From CAZGXM01 sp964529795 (GTDB taxonomy: Bacteria > Bacillota > JADQBR01), in the NCBI GenBank assembly GCA_964529795.1, contig CAZGXM010000001.1, positions 1 to 64,000 of the forward strand: a stretch of DNA of 64,000 nt. The letters are read 5' to 3'. The notes under the pieces were generated by a model. It saw only the letters and a program-made list of their open reading frames with translations. It ran no database searches and had not been told where the DNA came from. Below are positions 1 to 7,682 of the stretch, piece by piece; positions within the stretch are counted from its first letter, which is position 1, and each line of letters begins with the position of its first letter. The position numbers were made by a program, and so were the translations under genes.

Positions 1-58
1 CTCATTGGTTGCTAAGGGAACATATTCGACAGGAAAAGGGAAAATCCTTTTTTAAAGT

Positions 59-162
59 GGGGACGGCTCTTGACTTCAATACCAGTTTATGTAAATTGCT
101 CAACGGGGCGATTGTTGACAAGAATATTCCATTTTATGGCATTCAAGTCAAGAACCGTCCCC
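59..162. repeat. Palindromic MITE/REP-like element, copy 1
   Basis: A 104-bp element bounded by GGGGACGG at 59-66 and its complement CCGTCCCC at 155-162. The terminal ~26 bases are imperfect inverted repeats: GGGGACGG, two variable bases, CTTGACTT, then AAT.CCA. The interior also matches the second copy at 6457-6562. It carries no coding capacity of its own. Its right end lies inside the 3' end of the reverse-strand gene at 148-1278 and supplies that gene's last codons and stop. The form resembles non-autonomous elements mobilised by REP-associated tyrosine transposases; no transposase is present in the window. Confidence 0.75.
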
Positions 163-1278
163 GAAAGTAAGGAAATTCAAGTTCACCAGCCAGGGAGATT
201 GGAAGTCTTCTCTGGAAAGTACCAGCGCTGTTTTTACAGGAAACCGTTTCGCACTTCCCCGGGGCAGCAGCGCCAGCTTTGTGGGGACGACGTAAAGCAT
301 TTCGTTGTGAACGTCGTAGCGTGTTTCCGGTACACTGAAGTTGATATCCGCCCAATCATCGAGAAGCTCAAGCAGCTGCAATTGTTTTTTATCGGTAATC
401 CTGGCGGTAAGCTTCAGCAGGTACTGGTCCTGTTGTTCCACTGCCAGCCAAAATGCCGTGGCCACCTGTACCGGCGTGGCGTGCCGCAGGTGTTCTTCAA
501 TTTTTCCCGCGGCCTTTAACATCATGATATGATGGGCGGGGTCGCGGTTGCGGCTGCCGTGGGTCAAGCTGTTGTAGAAGTGAATACAGAAATGGCCGGG
601 AAAATTGTTGTTACGGATTGCACCCTGCCCGTGGGGCATGCCGTTCATGGAGGCGGCCATTCTTTTGTTTCCTGTTTCCACGATAATGGCCCTTCTTTTC
701 CAGGTCCAGCGGCCGTGAAATATTTTTTTCATGATGGCGGTGTCTTCAGCGGTCAGTGGCTGTACATCGGCATGGTAGGTGCCACCCCGGCGTTGGACAT
801 GGAATGACAGTCCCGTTCCCAAATCCGTCACCTTTGCCCGGGATTTGCGGGGAAAGGCTTTTTGCGCTTCTGACCAGGGGGTGAGAGGTGCAAAAGTTTC
901 CCGGGCCAGGGAGGCAAAGTTTTTTTCCAGTATTTCCAGGGCCCGCGGGCCGGGTTTGAGCCGGGTTTTTTCCAGGGTGTCATATAAATATTTACCGTCA
1001 AACAAATAGTATTTTTCTTTGCCCGCCAGGGAAATTGTCACCCGGCGGTGTCCGTACCAGAAGTAAGGCGCTTTTTCTGCCTGGTCATTAACGAGGTCGG
1101 TAAAAATTTTCAACTGCTCGGAATTGGAAATGATCTTTTCTGCCTCCCGGCCCTGATAGGAGATTTTTACCCGGGAAATCTTCTCCGGTACTGGCGGCAG
1201 GTTTAATGCTATCACCAGCGCGGCAAGCAGCAGTATTGTGAGAATGATAATTCCTTTCCCGTTTTTACGCAGCATCAT
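148..1278 (-). CDS. Membrane-anchored hypothetical protein, possibly wall-associated
   Basis: A 376-residue protein of unknown function. It has one N-terminal hydrophobic segment (about residues 8-25, rich in I, L and A) with basic residues before it and no clear signal cleavage, so it is probably anchored with the bulk outside. Around residues 213-250 it carries NGMPHGQG, then GHFCIHF, then THGS. I recall a similar GHFxIHF/THG segment from clostridial and bacillar wall-associated proteins, some annotated near L,D-transpeptidases, but this is memory and not a search. ATG at 1278 was chosen because GGGGAGGTGA lies five bases upstream; a GTG two codons earlier is less well placed. The final residues and stop come from the repeat at 59-162, so the native C-terminus may have been altered. 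Confidence 0.6.
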   Translation of the reverse strand: MMLRKNGKGIIILTILLLAALVIALNLPPVPEKISRVKISYQGREAEKIISNSEQLKIFTDLVNDQAEKAPYFWYGHRRVTISLAGKEKYYLFDGKYLYDTLEKTRLKPGPRALEILEKNFASLARETFAPLTPWSEAQKAFPRKSRAKVTDLGTGLSFHVQRRGGTYHADVQPLTAEDTAIMKKIFHGRWTWKRRAIIVETGNKRMAASMNGMPHGQGAIRNNNFPGHFCIHFYNSLTHGSRNRDPAHHIMMLKAAGKIEEHLRHATPVQVATAFWLAVEQQDQYLLKLTARITDKKQLQLLELLDDWADINFSVPETRYDVHNEMLYVVPTKLALLPRGSAKRFPVKTALVLSREDFQSPWLVNLNFLTFGDGS

Positions 1279-1467
1279 GTTCACCTCCCCTTTAAATAAT
1301 AAGTATCAGCCGGTGGACGTGTTTCATTCAAATATATGCCCAAAGGCGGTGAAAGATGAACGGAATTACAAAAGGGAATCCCGCGATTACCCCGGGATTT
1401 GGTCAATATCGGGGAAATACTCAAACGCAAATTTAGGCGAAAACAGGTACAACTATATTTAGAAAAA

Positions 1468-1475
1468 TGTCGAAA
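1468..1475. promoter_or_regulatory. Candidate Spo0A box upstream of the orphan kinase
   Basis: TGTCGAAA matches the Bacillus/Clostridium 0A-box core (TGNCGAA) and lies 94 bases upstream of the kinase start at 1569. A 7-mer match is weak on its own; the support comes from the downstream kinase having the sporulation-kinase H-box. The rest of 1279-1568 shows no gene and no clear sigma-A promoter. Confidence 0.3.
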
Positions 1476-1568
1476 GATTTGTGAAGGAGATTACAGGCCT
1501 TTGCGGAAATATTCCATATTGTCAGAATAGATTTTTTTTGCATGACTCTTGGGGTAGGGGGTGGTTCA

Positions 1569-3425
1569 ATGAACAGAGCCGATATTCGCTTGAAGATATT
1601 GCTGATAATCCTCTTTATCGGTATTGTACCCAGTGTCATCTCCGGCTACTTGCTGCACCGGCATACCACCCGCCTGATTATGAATCAAGAAAAGGACAAA
1701 TTAAAGTTCATTGCCGAAGCTGCGGCAAATAACGTCAAATACCGGTATGAACAGTCAAAGATATCATCGCGATTGGAGGAACTGGCAACCTGGGAAGAAA
1801 AGCTTCAATATCTATGTGATGAATTGGAGTACATCGGCGAAAGGTATTCCGATGCCGGCATTGACCAAGGCTTGAGTATATATAGCAAGGATTTACATGT
1901 TCTGGTTGTCAATGCTCCAAAAGAACAAGCCGGACGGTGGGTGGGTGCGCCCGTCAGCACTAAGGAATCCCCGTCCCTGGAGGCGGTAAGCACCGGGCGA
2001 CCGGTCTTTAAAATTCTTGAGATCCGGCGGGGTAAATATGCGCTTTACAGCAAACCGCTGGTCGTAAACGGGGACGTGATCGGTGCTGTCAATGCCATGC
2101 AGTCACTGGCGGCCATCAATGCGGGGTACATAGCAAAACTGGATAGGTACCTGGGACTGGTTTTGGCGTTAGGTTTGCTACTTGCTGTTTCCGGCAGTAT
2201 CATTTTGATTTTTTCTCTGGACAAGTTTGCGGGCGAAATATTGGGTGCTATCAGCAGGCTGAAAAGCGACCCTGCCGTAAAACTGCCTGATGCCGGGGGT
2301 AAAATCGGCGTGATTCTCAGGGAACTCCAGGGCATGGCCGGAAACCTGGCCAATATCAGGCACCTGACCCGGGTTGCCCTGGAAACCGTGGATACCGGGG
2401 TGATTACTACCGACTGTGAAGGTATTATCACGTTCTGCAACAAAGAAGCAGAGAGGATATTCAGGCGGGATAGAGGTAATTTGGTCGGTCAGAAGTACGG
2501 CGACCTTTTCAGGGAAATCTGCCCCGGGGGTGGCTCCCTGTTCCTGATGTTGAAAACTTTGCAATCCGGGCAGGAGTACACTGACGAGGAGATTGAAGTA
2601 AAGTTGAATGGAAATACACATTATTTCCTCTGTAACACCCGCATACTTGCCAACTGGGAAGGTGACAGGATAGGAGTGCTGTGCACGTTAAAGGATATCG
2701 ATGCCAGAAAGAAACTGGCGGAGCTGGACACCGGCGGGAGGATGGGACAGGCTTTGCGGGAAGTGGCTGCGGGGTTGGCCCATGAAATTAAAAATCCCCT
2801 TACCACCGTCAGAGGTTTTTTGCAGTTGGCACTTACCGATGGGGAACAACTGCCAGGGGAGCATTATCACCTGCTGCTGAAGGAATTGGACCGTACCCTG
2901 GAACTGCTGGCCGGATTTCGCGACCTGAGCCGCTACGAGCGGCTGGATTGCACCCGTTTGGCGCCTGACAAATTGATAAAAGAGATGGTCTCGTTACTCA
3001 AAAACGAAGCACGTAGTAAAGGCGTAACTATTGACACCCGTCTGCAAAAAGATTTAATTGTTTGCTGGGATGGGAAAAAGGTAAAGCAGGTACTGCTGAA
3101 TATTATGCGCAATGCATTTGAAGCCATGCCCGGGGGCGGTGTGCTGACCATATCATTGGCATACCTGGAAGCAAAGGACATGGTAAAAATAGATGTGGCG
3201 GATAACGGTATGGGCATGGACAGTGAGGTGCTGGAAAAAATCGGCCAGCCCTTTTTTACCACCAAGGAGGGCGGAACAGGATTGGGATTGACTTTGACAA
3301 AGAGTATTGTTCAACAGATGAACGGTTACCTGACGGTAAGTTCCAGGCCCGGTAAAGGCTCAACATTTTCTCTATTGCTGCCGGAAAGAATTGACGCCTG
3401 CAATATAAAGCCGGTAATGACATAA
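1569..3425 (+). CDS. Orphan sensor histidine kinase, sporulation-kinase-like
   Basis: A 618-residue membrane sensor kinase. TM1 is at about residues 7-27, an extracellular Cache/PAS-like sensor domain at about 30-190, TM2 at about 195-216, a PAS domain at about 260-380, the HisKA H-box AAGLAHEIKNPLTTVRGF with phospho-acceptor His405, then HATPase_c with the N-box NIMRNAFEAM near 511, DNGMGM near 545 and GGTGLGL near 567. The H-box resembles that of Bacillus KinA-E kinases, which phosphorylate Spo0F. No response regulator is adjacent; the nearest, at 4011, has its own kinase. ATG 1569 was preferred to the ATG at 1542 because GGTAGGGGGTGG precedes it, whereas a T-run precedes 1542. A role in sporulation control is inference; another regulator could be the partner. 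Confidence 0.85.
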   Translation: MNRADIRLKILLIILFIGIVPSVISGYLLHRHTTRLIMNQEKDKLKFIAEAAANNVKYRYEQSKISSRLEELATWEEKLQYLCDELEYIGERYSDAGIDQGLSIYSKDLHVLVVNAPKEQAGRWVGAPVSTKESPSLEAVSTGRPVFKILEIRRGKYALYSKPLVVNGDVIGAVNAMQSLAAINAGYIAKLDRYLGLVLALGLLLAVSGSIILIFSLDKFAGEILGAISRLKSDPAVKLPDAGGKIGVILRELQGMAGNLANIRHLTRVALETVDTGVITTDCEGIITFCNKEAERIFRRDRGNLVGQKYGDLFREICPGGGSLFLMLKTLQSGQEYTDEEIEVKLNGNTHYFLCNTRILANWEGDRIGVLCTLKDIDARKKLAELDTGGRMGQALREVAAGLAHEIKNPLTTVRGFLQLALTDGEQLPGEHYHLLLKELDRTLELLAGFRDLSRYERLDCTRLAPDKLIKEMVSLLKNEARSKGVTIDTRLQKDLIVCWDGKKVKQVLLNIMRNAFEAMPGGGVLTISLAYLEAKDMVKIDVADNGMGMDSEVLEKIGQPFFTTKEGGTGLGLTLTKSIVQQMNGYLTVSSRPGKGSTFSLLLPERIDACNIKPVMT

Positions 3426-3486
3426 CTGGACAGTTCCGCCAAGCAATGGTAGTATTGTACAGGAAATTAGTTTGGGTGGTGGGATA

Positions 3487-3726
3487 ATGCCTCAGTTACT
3501 GAAAATCACTCTGGTAGCTGCTGTTGCGTTGCTTGTCAATATTCCCTTGGGACTCTGGCGCAGCAAGGTAAAGAAATTTTCTTTCTGGTGGTTTTTGGCC
3601 GTGCACTTGTCGGTACCGTTGATTATCTTCTTGCGTATCGAGACGGGTGTCCCCGTTGTTTGGGTGCCATTTACCATCGGTTTTGCGGTGCTGGGTCAGT
3701 ATGTAGGCGGTTTGATTTCAGTTTAG
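3487..3726 (+). CDS. Small two- or three-helix membrane protein
   Basis: A 79-residue hydrophobic protein of unknown function. Hydrophobic segments lie at about residues 4-22, 33-50 and 57-76, separated by a short basic loop (RSKVKK). The start at 3487 was chosen because GGGTGGTGGG lies just upstream. It follows the kinase gene by 61 bases on the same strand and may be cotranscribed, and it ends directly before a strong hairpin. I do not recognise the family. Confidence 0.6.
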   Translation: MPQLLKITLVAAVALLVNIPLGLWRSKVKKFSFWWFLAVHLSVPLIIFLRIETGVPVVWVPFTIGFAVLGQYVGGLISV

Positions 3727-3727
3727 A

Positions 3728-3760
3728 AAGAGAGTGCAGGTTTTTAACCTGCACTCTCTT
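3728..3760. terminator. Bidirectional hairpin terminator
   Basis: A 13-bp perfect stem, AAGAGAGTGCAGG (3728-3740) with CCTGCACTCTCTT (3748-3760), and a 7-base T/A-rich loop. It lies between the convergent genes ending at 3726 and 3775. There is no strong T-run on the plus strand, so strength is uncertain. Confidence 0.7.
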
Positions 3761-3774
3761 CGTACCGGGGAAAG

Positions 3775-3930
3775 TTATTTGCTTTTCGGTTTAAATGTGT
3801 GGCAGGCAGTGCCGTCGGAGTTGCTGACACTCATGCTGCCGCTGGACCTGACTTCAATATCGCCTGCCTGGCAAAGCTGCTGCGAGTTATCGTTGTAGTG
3901 GCATTCTTCCACCTTGCATTTGATGGACAT
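3775..3930 (-). CDS. DUF1540-type small cysteine-rich protein
   Basis: A 51-residue protein read on the reverse strand, starting MSIKCKVEECHY and ending ACHTFKPKSK. It has four cysteines (residues 5, 10, 20, 43) in the C-x4-CHY ... C ... TACxTF-KP order typical of DUF1540 proteins, which are common in spore-forming Firmicutes and probably bind metal. The ribosome site AAGGAGGTG is textbook, eight bases before ATG 3930. It converges on the kinase/small membrane protein pair and diverges from phoP. The function of the family is not established. Confidence 0.82.
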   Translation of the reverse strand: MSIKCKVEECHYNDNSQQLCQAGDIEVRSSGSMSVSNSDGTACHTFKPKSK

Positions 3931-4010
3931 TTTTTTCACCTCCTTAAAGGATAGTTTGCCATTGAGTGTAGAAAAATATGTATAATCTGGGTAACAGGGA
4001 GTGAGCGCCG

Positions 4011-4700
4011 GTGACTAAAATCTTGGTAGTGGATGATGAGGAGTCCATTATTGAACTGGTTACGTATAACTTAAAAAATGCGGGATTTGATGTAATGACC
4101 GCAATGGACGGGATGGAAGCTGAAAATATGGCCCGGGAAAAACGCCCTGACTTGATTGTCCTGGATGTGATGCTGCCGGGCAAGGACGGATTTGAGGTGT
4201 GCCGCGGTGTGCGGCGGACCAATGAAGAGATCCCCATTATCATGCTTACCGCTAAAAAGGATGAGATAGACCGAGTGTTGGGACTGGAGATAGGGGCGGA
4301 TGATTACCTGGTGAAACCTTTCAGCCCTCGGGAATTGGTGGCCAGGGTGAAAGCGGTTTTGCGCCGGACAAAAAAATTGGGCAATATGGGAAAAGAGGAT
4401 ATCTTGACGTTTAACGGCCTAAATGTAGATTTGGCCAAACGGCAGGTGACTGTTGACGGCCGGCGGGTGGAGCTGACCGGGCGGGAGTTTGACCTGCTGG
4501 AACTGTTTATACGCAATCCCGGGCGGGTTTTCAGCAGAGGGAAATTGCTGGAGTTTCTTTGGGGAGAAGAATATTTCGGTGATTACCGTACTATTGACGT
4601 GCATGTACGTCACCTGCGTCAGAAAGTGGAGAGAGACCCGTCAAACCCGAAATATTTCATCACTGTTTGGGGTGTAGGGTACAAATTCGGGGAGAGATAA
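4011..4700 (+). CDS. phoP: PhoP-type response regulator
   Basis: A 229-residue OmpR/PhoB-class regulator. The receiver domain has the acidic pocket DDEE at 8-11, phospho-acceptor Asp52 in VLDVMLPG, and the conserved Lys in LVKPF. A winged-helix DNA-binding domain follows (about 130-228), ending in VRHLRQKVE and VWGVGYKF. The start is GTG 4011 after AGGGAGTGAGC. The stop codon abuts the ATG of the kinase gene, so the two are translationally coupled. Assignment to the phosphate system rests on the adjacent kinase and the pst operon, plus four PHO-box repeats upstream of pstS. It should bind those repeats when phosphate is limiting. Confidence 0.93.
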   Translation: MTKILVVDDEESIIELVTYNLKNAGFDVMTAMDGMEAENMAREKRPDLIVLDVMLPGKDGFEVCRGVRRTNEEIPIIMLTAKKDEIDRVLGLEIGADDYLVKPFSPRELVARVKAVLRRTKKLGNMGKEDILTFNGLNVDLAKRQVTVDGRRVELTGREFDLLELFIRNPGRVFSRGKLLEFLWGEEYFGDYRTIDVHVRHLRQKVERDPSNPKYFITVWGVGYKFGER

Positions 4701-6452
4701 ATGTTAAGGAGCATTCGTTGGAAACTGGCCGGTACATATTTAATACTGATTATTTTGACCATCACTGTACTTACCCTGGTAATGCTGTATCCCATGCAGG
4801 AATATTATCTCAACTTTCTGGATGAAACCCTGTTAGCACAGGCACGACTGGTGCGCCAACTGGTTGAGAACGATTCTCTGGAAGACGCCGGATTGCAGCA
4901 GGAGGTCAGCAGCTGGGCGGAGGACATCGCTCTTCGCATCACGGTGATAAATGCCCGGGGAGAGGTGATGGCGGATTCACACGGAGACCCGGCAAATATG
5001 GAAAATCACCGTAACCGGCCGGAAATGATGGCGGCATTGCAGGGGAAAACCGGGCAGGCAACGCGCTTCAGCACCACTTTAAACCGCAGGTTAAAATATG
5101 TAGCACTGCCGGTACGGGAAAACGGGAAAATTACCGGTGTTGCCCGGATTGCCATGCCTGTTTCCGATGTTTCCGCTATTTTGGCACGGATAAAGGGGAT
5201 TCTCGCTGTTGCCATCGGCACTGCCTTATTTGTAGGTTTAGTTGTCAGTTTCAAGCTTTCTACCACTCTCACCCAGCCGGTGGAAGAAATTACCCGGGTT
5301 GCGGGAAAAATTGCCGAGGGTAATTTTGACGAGCGCTTTTATCCACGCACTGACGATGAAATTGCGGTACTTGGCCGGACAATAAACTATACGGCGGAAA
5401 TTCTCAAGGAAAAAGTAAACGAAATCCAGCAGCACCGGTCAAGATTGGAAACCGTGCTGGATAACATGGTTAGCGGTGTGATTATGCTAAACAACTACGG
5501 GGGAATTGAAATGATTAACAATGCCGCCCGGCAGGAACTGGGCCTGGATGACCGGTCAGTGGGGCGGCATAACCTGGAAGCAATCCGTAACCACAGGCTG
5601 AATGAGAAAATCAAACACGTATTGGCAACCGGAGCCGTGACCAGTATTGAGGTAACCCTGCTGCAGGCGCCAAACAGGGTGTTTTTGGTTCATCTTGCCC
5701 CCATTGACCGGCACAATCACAGGGAAGGGGTTATCGCCGTCTTTCACGATATTACGCAGCTGCGGCAACTGGAACAGATGCGCAAGGACTTTGTGGCCAA
5801 TGTTTCCCACGAGTTAAAAACTCCCCTGACTTCCATCAGCGGATTTGTGGAGACCATGCTGGATGATCCGGAAATGGACCCTGAAACCCGGAAAAAGTTT
5901 TTACAAATTATGGCCAAGGAAACCGGGCGCTTGAATAACTTGATAGACGACCTGTTGGAGTTAACCCGCATAGAATCCGGTAAGGCATATAACGTACAGC
6001 AGTCTGTAAATTTAAGCGAGGTGGTCAGGGAAGTGGTGGAAGCGATGCGTCCCCAGGCTGAAGCCAAGGGACTGGAACTGCACATGGCATTGGGGCAGGG
6101 GTTAAAAGTAAGGGGTAGTGGCAGTGGCTTGGCCCAGGTCGTGATAAATTTGTTGGATAACGCTATCAAATACACTGCGGCTGGGGGCAGGATAAGCGTA
6201 ACAGGATATACCAGAGATAACAACGTGTTTGTTGTTATTCAAGACACCGGTGTGGGTATTCCCCGGGAAGAGCTGGGACGTGTCTTTGAACGCTTTTACC
6301 GGGTGGACAAGGCCCGCTCGCGGAAACTGGGCGGTACCGGACTGGGCCTGGCCATCGTCAAACACATTGTAGAAAATCATCACGGCTCCATTAAAGTGGA
6401 CAGCGCTCCCGGAGCGGGGTCAACTTTTACCTTAAAATTTAAAAAGGCCTAA
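4701..6452 (+). CDS. phoR: PhoR-type phosphate sensor histidine kinase
   Basis: A 583-residue membrane kinase. TM1 (about 8-28) and TM2 (about 165-187) bracket an extracellular Cache-like loop. HAMP (about 188-240), PAS (about 250-350), HisKA with His370 in NVSHELKTPLTSI, and HATPase_c with NLLDNAIKYT, DTGVGIP and GGTGLGLAI follow. The length and order match Bacillus PhoR. It starts directly at the phoP stop. The element at 6457-6562 begins four bases after its stop and could terminate transcription, since it forms a long stem followed by a T-rich run. Confidence 0.93.
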   Translation: MLRSIRWKLAGTYLILIILTITVLTLVMLYPMQEYYLNFLDETLLAQARLVRQLVENDSLEDAGLQQEVSSWAEDIALRITVINARGEVMADSHGDPANMENHRNRPEMMAALQGKTGQATRFSTTLNRRLKYVALPVRENGKITGVARIAMPVSDVSAILARIKGILAVAIGTALFVGLVVSFKLSTTLTQPVEEITRVAGKIAEGNFDERFYPRTDDEIAVLGRTINYTAEILKEKVNEIQQHRSRLETVLDNMVSGVIMLNNYGGIEMINNAARQELGLDDRSVGRHNLEAIRNHRLNEKIKHVLATGAVTSIEVTLLQAPNRVFLVHLAPIDRHNHREGVIAVFHDITQLRQLEQMRKDFVANVSHELKTPLTSISGFVETMLDDPEMDPETRKKFLQIMAKETGRLNNLIDDLLELTRIESGKAYNVQQSVNLSEVVREVVEAMRPQAEAKGLELHMALGQGLKVRGSGSGLAQVVINLLDNAIKYTAAGGRISVTGYTRDNNVFVVIQDTGVGIPREELGRVFERFYRVDKARSRKLGGTGLGLAIVKHIVENHHGSIKVDSAPGAGSTFTLKFKKA

Positions 6453-6456
6453 AGAC

Positions 6457-6562
6457 GGGGACGGTTGTTGACCTGAATACCAGTTTCTGTAACATTGCTC
6501 AGTTGGGGCGGTTGTGGACCGGAAGTGATGCCATTTTATGGTATTCAAGTGCAACCGCCCCC
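6457..6562. repeat. Palindromic MITE/REP-like element, copy 2
   Basis: A 106-bp element with imperfect terminal inverted repeats. The left end is GGGGACGGTTGTTGACCTGA; the complement of the right end is GGGGGCGGTTGCACTTGAAT, and both continue into TACCA or ATACCA. The interior shares GTTT.TGTAA.ATTGCTCA and CCATTTTATGG with copy 1 at 59-162. It fills the space between phoR and the pstS control region. Confidence 0.78.
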
Positions 6563-6572
6563 ATTTTTATTC

Positions 6573-6626
6573 TTAACAATTCCCTAACATTTGCCTAAAG
6601 GAAGTTTAACAAACAAATACTATACT
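6573..6626 (+). promoter_or_regulatory. PHO box (four 11-bp-spaced repeats) and -10 of the pst operon
   Basis: TTAACA (6573), CTAACA (6584), CTAAAG (6595) and TTAACA (6606) fall at exactly 11-bp intervals, the arrangement bound by PhoP dimers in Gram-positive bacteria. TATACT at 6621-6626 is a good -10 ten bases after the last repeat; no -35 is visible, as expected for an activator-dependent promoter. pstS starts 38 bases downstream. Confidence 0.85.
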
Positions 6627-6663
6627 GGTGATGTAAATAATAATCTTTGAAAGGAGACTGTTG

Positions 6664-7566
6664 ATGAGACGGACAAGCTTGACGTTGTTAAGTATTTTGG
6701 CGGTGGGGGCGCTCGTTTTTACCGGTTGCGCTAAAGGCGGCGAAAATGCCGTGCTGCAGGTGCGAGGGTCCGATACGGAATTAAACCTGGTGCAGCGGCT
6801 AAGTGAAAAGTTCATGGAGGATAATCCCGCCCAAATTGCCGTAACCGGTGGCGGTTCCGGCACCGGTCTCGCCGCGTTAATTAACGGCGAAGTTGATCTG
6901 GCCAATGCCTCAAGGGCCATGAAAGACAAGGAAATCGAACAGGCTAAGGCCAACAACGTCAACCCGGTGGAATTTGTGGTGGCCATGGACGGCCTGTCGG
7001 TAATTGTACACAAGGATAACCCGGTGGAAAAACTGACAGTGGCGCAAATCGGTGCAATTTACCGGGGTGAGATAACCAATTGGCAGGAAGTGGGCGGTAA
7101 CGACCAGAAGATTTCGCTTTACGGTCGCCAGAACAACTCCGGTACATTTGTGTTTTTCCGCGAACATGTTTTAAAGGGCGACTACAGTGCGGATATGAAG
7201 CGGATGAACGGCAACGCGCAAATAGTGGAAGGAGTCAAGGCTGACCCGGCGGGTATCGGTTACGTGGGCCTGGGTTATGTGGTGGATAAAAACGGTAACC
7301 CGGTAGAAGGGCTAACGGTATTGAAAGTGGCAAAGGACAAGAATTCGCCTTATGTCAGCCCGCTGAACCGTGAAGACGTATTGACGGGCGCCTACCCGGT
7401 GGCGCGGCCCCTGTACCAGTACACCAACGGCAAGCCCCAAGGTGCCTTGCGGGACTTCATCAAGTATGAACTGGGCGAAAAAGGGCAAAACATTGCCATC
7501 GATGAAGGCTTTTTCCCGGTACCCAAGGACCTACAGCAGCAGAACCAGGCAAACCTGGGTAGTTAG
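6664..7566 (+). CDS. pstS: Phosphate-binding lipoprotein PstS
   Basis: A 300-residue periplasmic-type binding protein that captures orthophosphate for the PstCAB importer. It has a lipoprotein signal with lipobox VFTGC (Cys about residue 22). Phosphate-contact signatures are visible: VRGSDTELNLV near the mature N-terminus, GGGSGTGLAALINGEVD, and RQNNSGTFVFF. Length is normal for the family. ATG 6664 was preferred to TTG 6661 because AAGGAGA sits six bases before it. It is the first gene of the operon behind the PHO box. A 116-base gap with an imperfect hairpin separates it from pstC, fitting higher expression of the binding protein. Confidence 0.95.
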   Translation: MRRTSLTLLSILAVGALVFTGCAKGGENAVLQVRGSDTELNLVQRLSEKFMEDNPAQIAVTGGGSGTGLAALINGEVDLANASRAMKDKEIEQAKANNVNPVEFVVAMDGLSVIVHKDNPVEKLTVAQIGAIYRGEITNWQEVGGNDQKISLYGRQNNSGTFVFFREHVLKGDYSADMKRMNGNAQIVEGVKADPAGIGYVGLGYVVDKNGNPVEGLTVLKVAKDKNSPYVSPLNREDVLTGAYPVARPLYQYTNGKPQGALRDFIKYELGEKGQNIAIDEGFFPVPKDLQQQNQANLGS

Positions 7567-7599
7567 TTCGCTAATCAATATTTGTCGGTGATAGTTTGC

Positions 7600-7647
7600 T
7601 TCAAGGTGCGGTGTGGTAAGAGTTAAGACAATTTCGTCGCACTTCGA
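7600..7647 (+). other. Imperfect hairpin between pstS and pstC
   Basis: TTCAAGGTGCG at 7600-7610 can pair with CGCACTTCGAA at 7637-7647, with one mismatch and one G-U pair. Such stems after pstS often stabilise its message or lower downstream expression; that role here is inference. Confidence 0.35.
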
Positions 7648-7682
7648 ACTTCATTCTCCATACTTCAACTGGGGAGGTTGTC

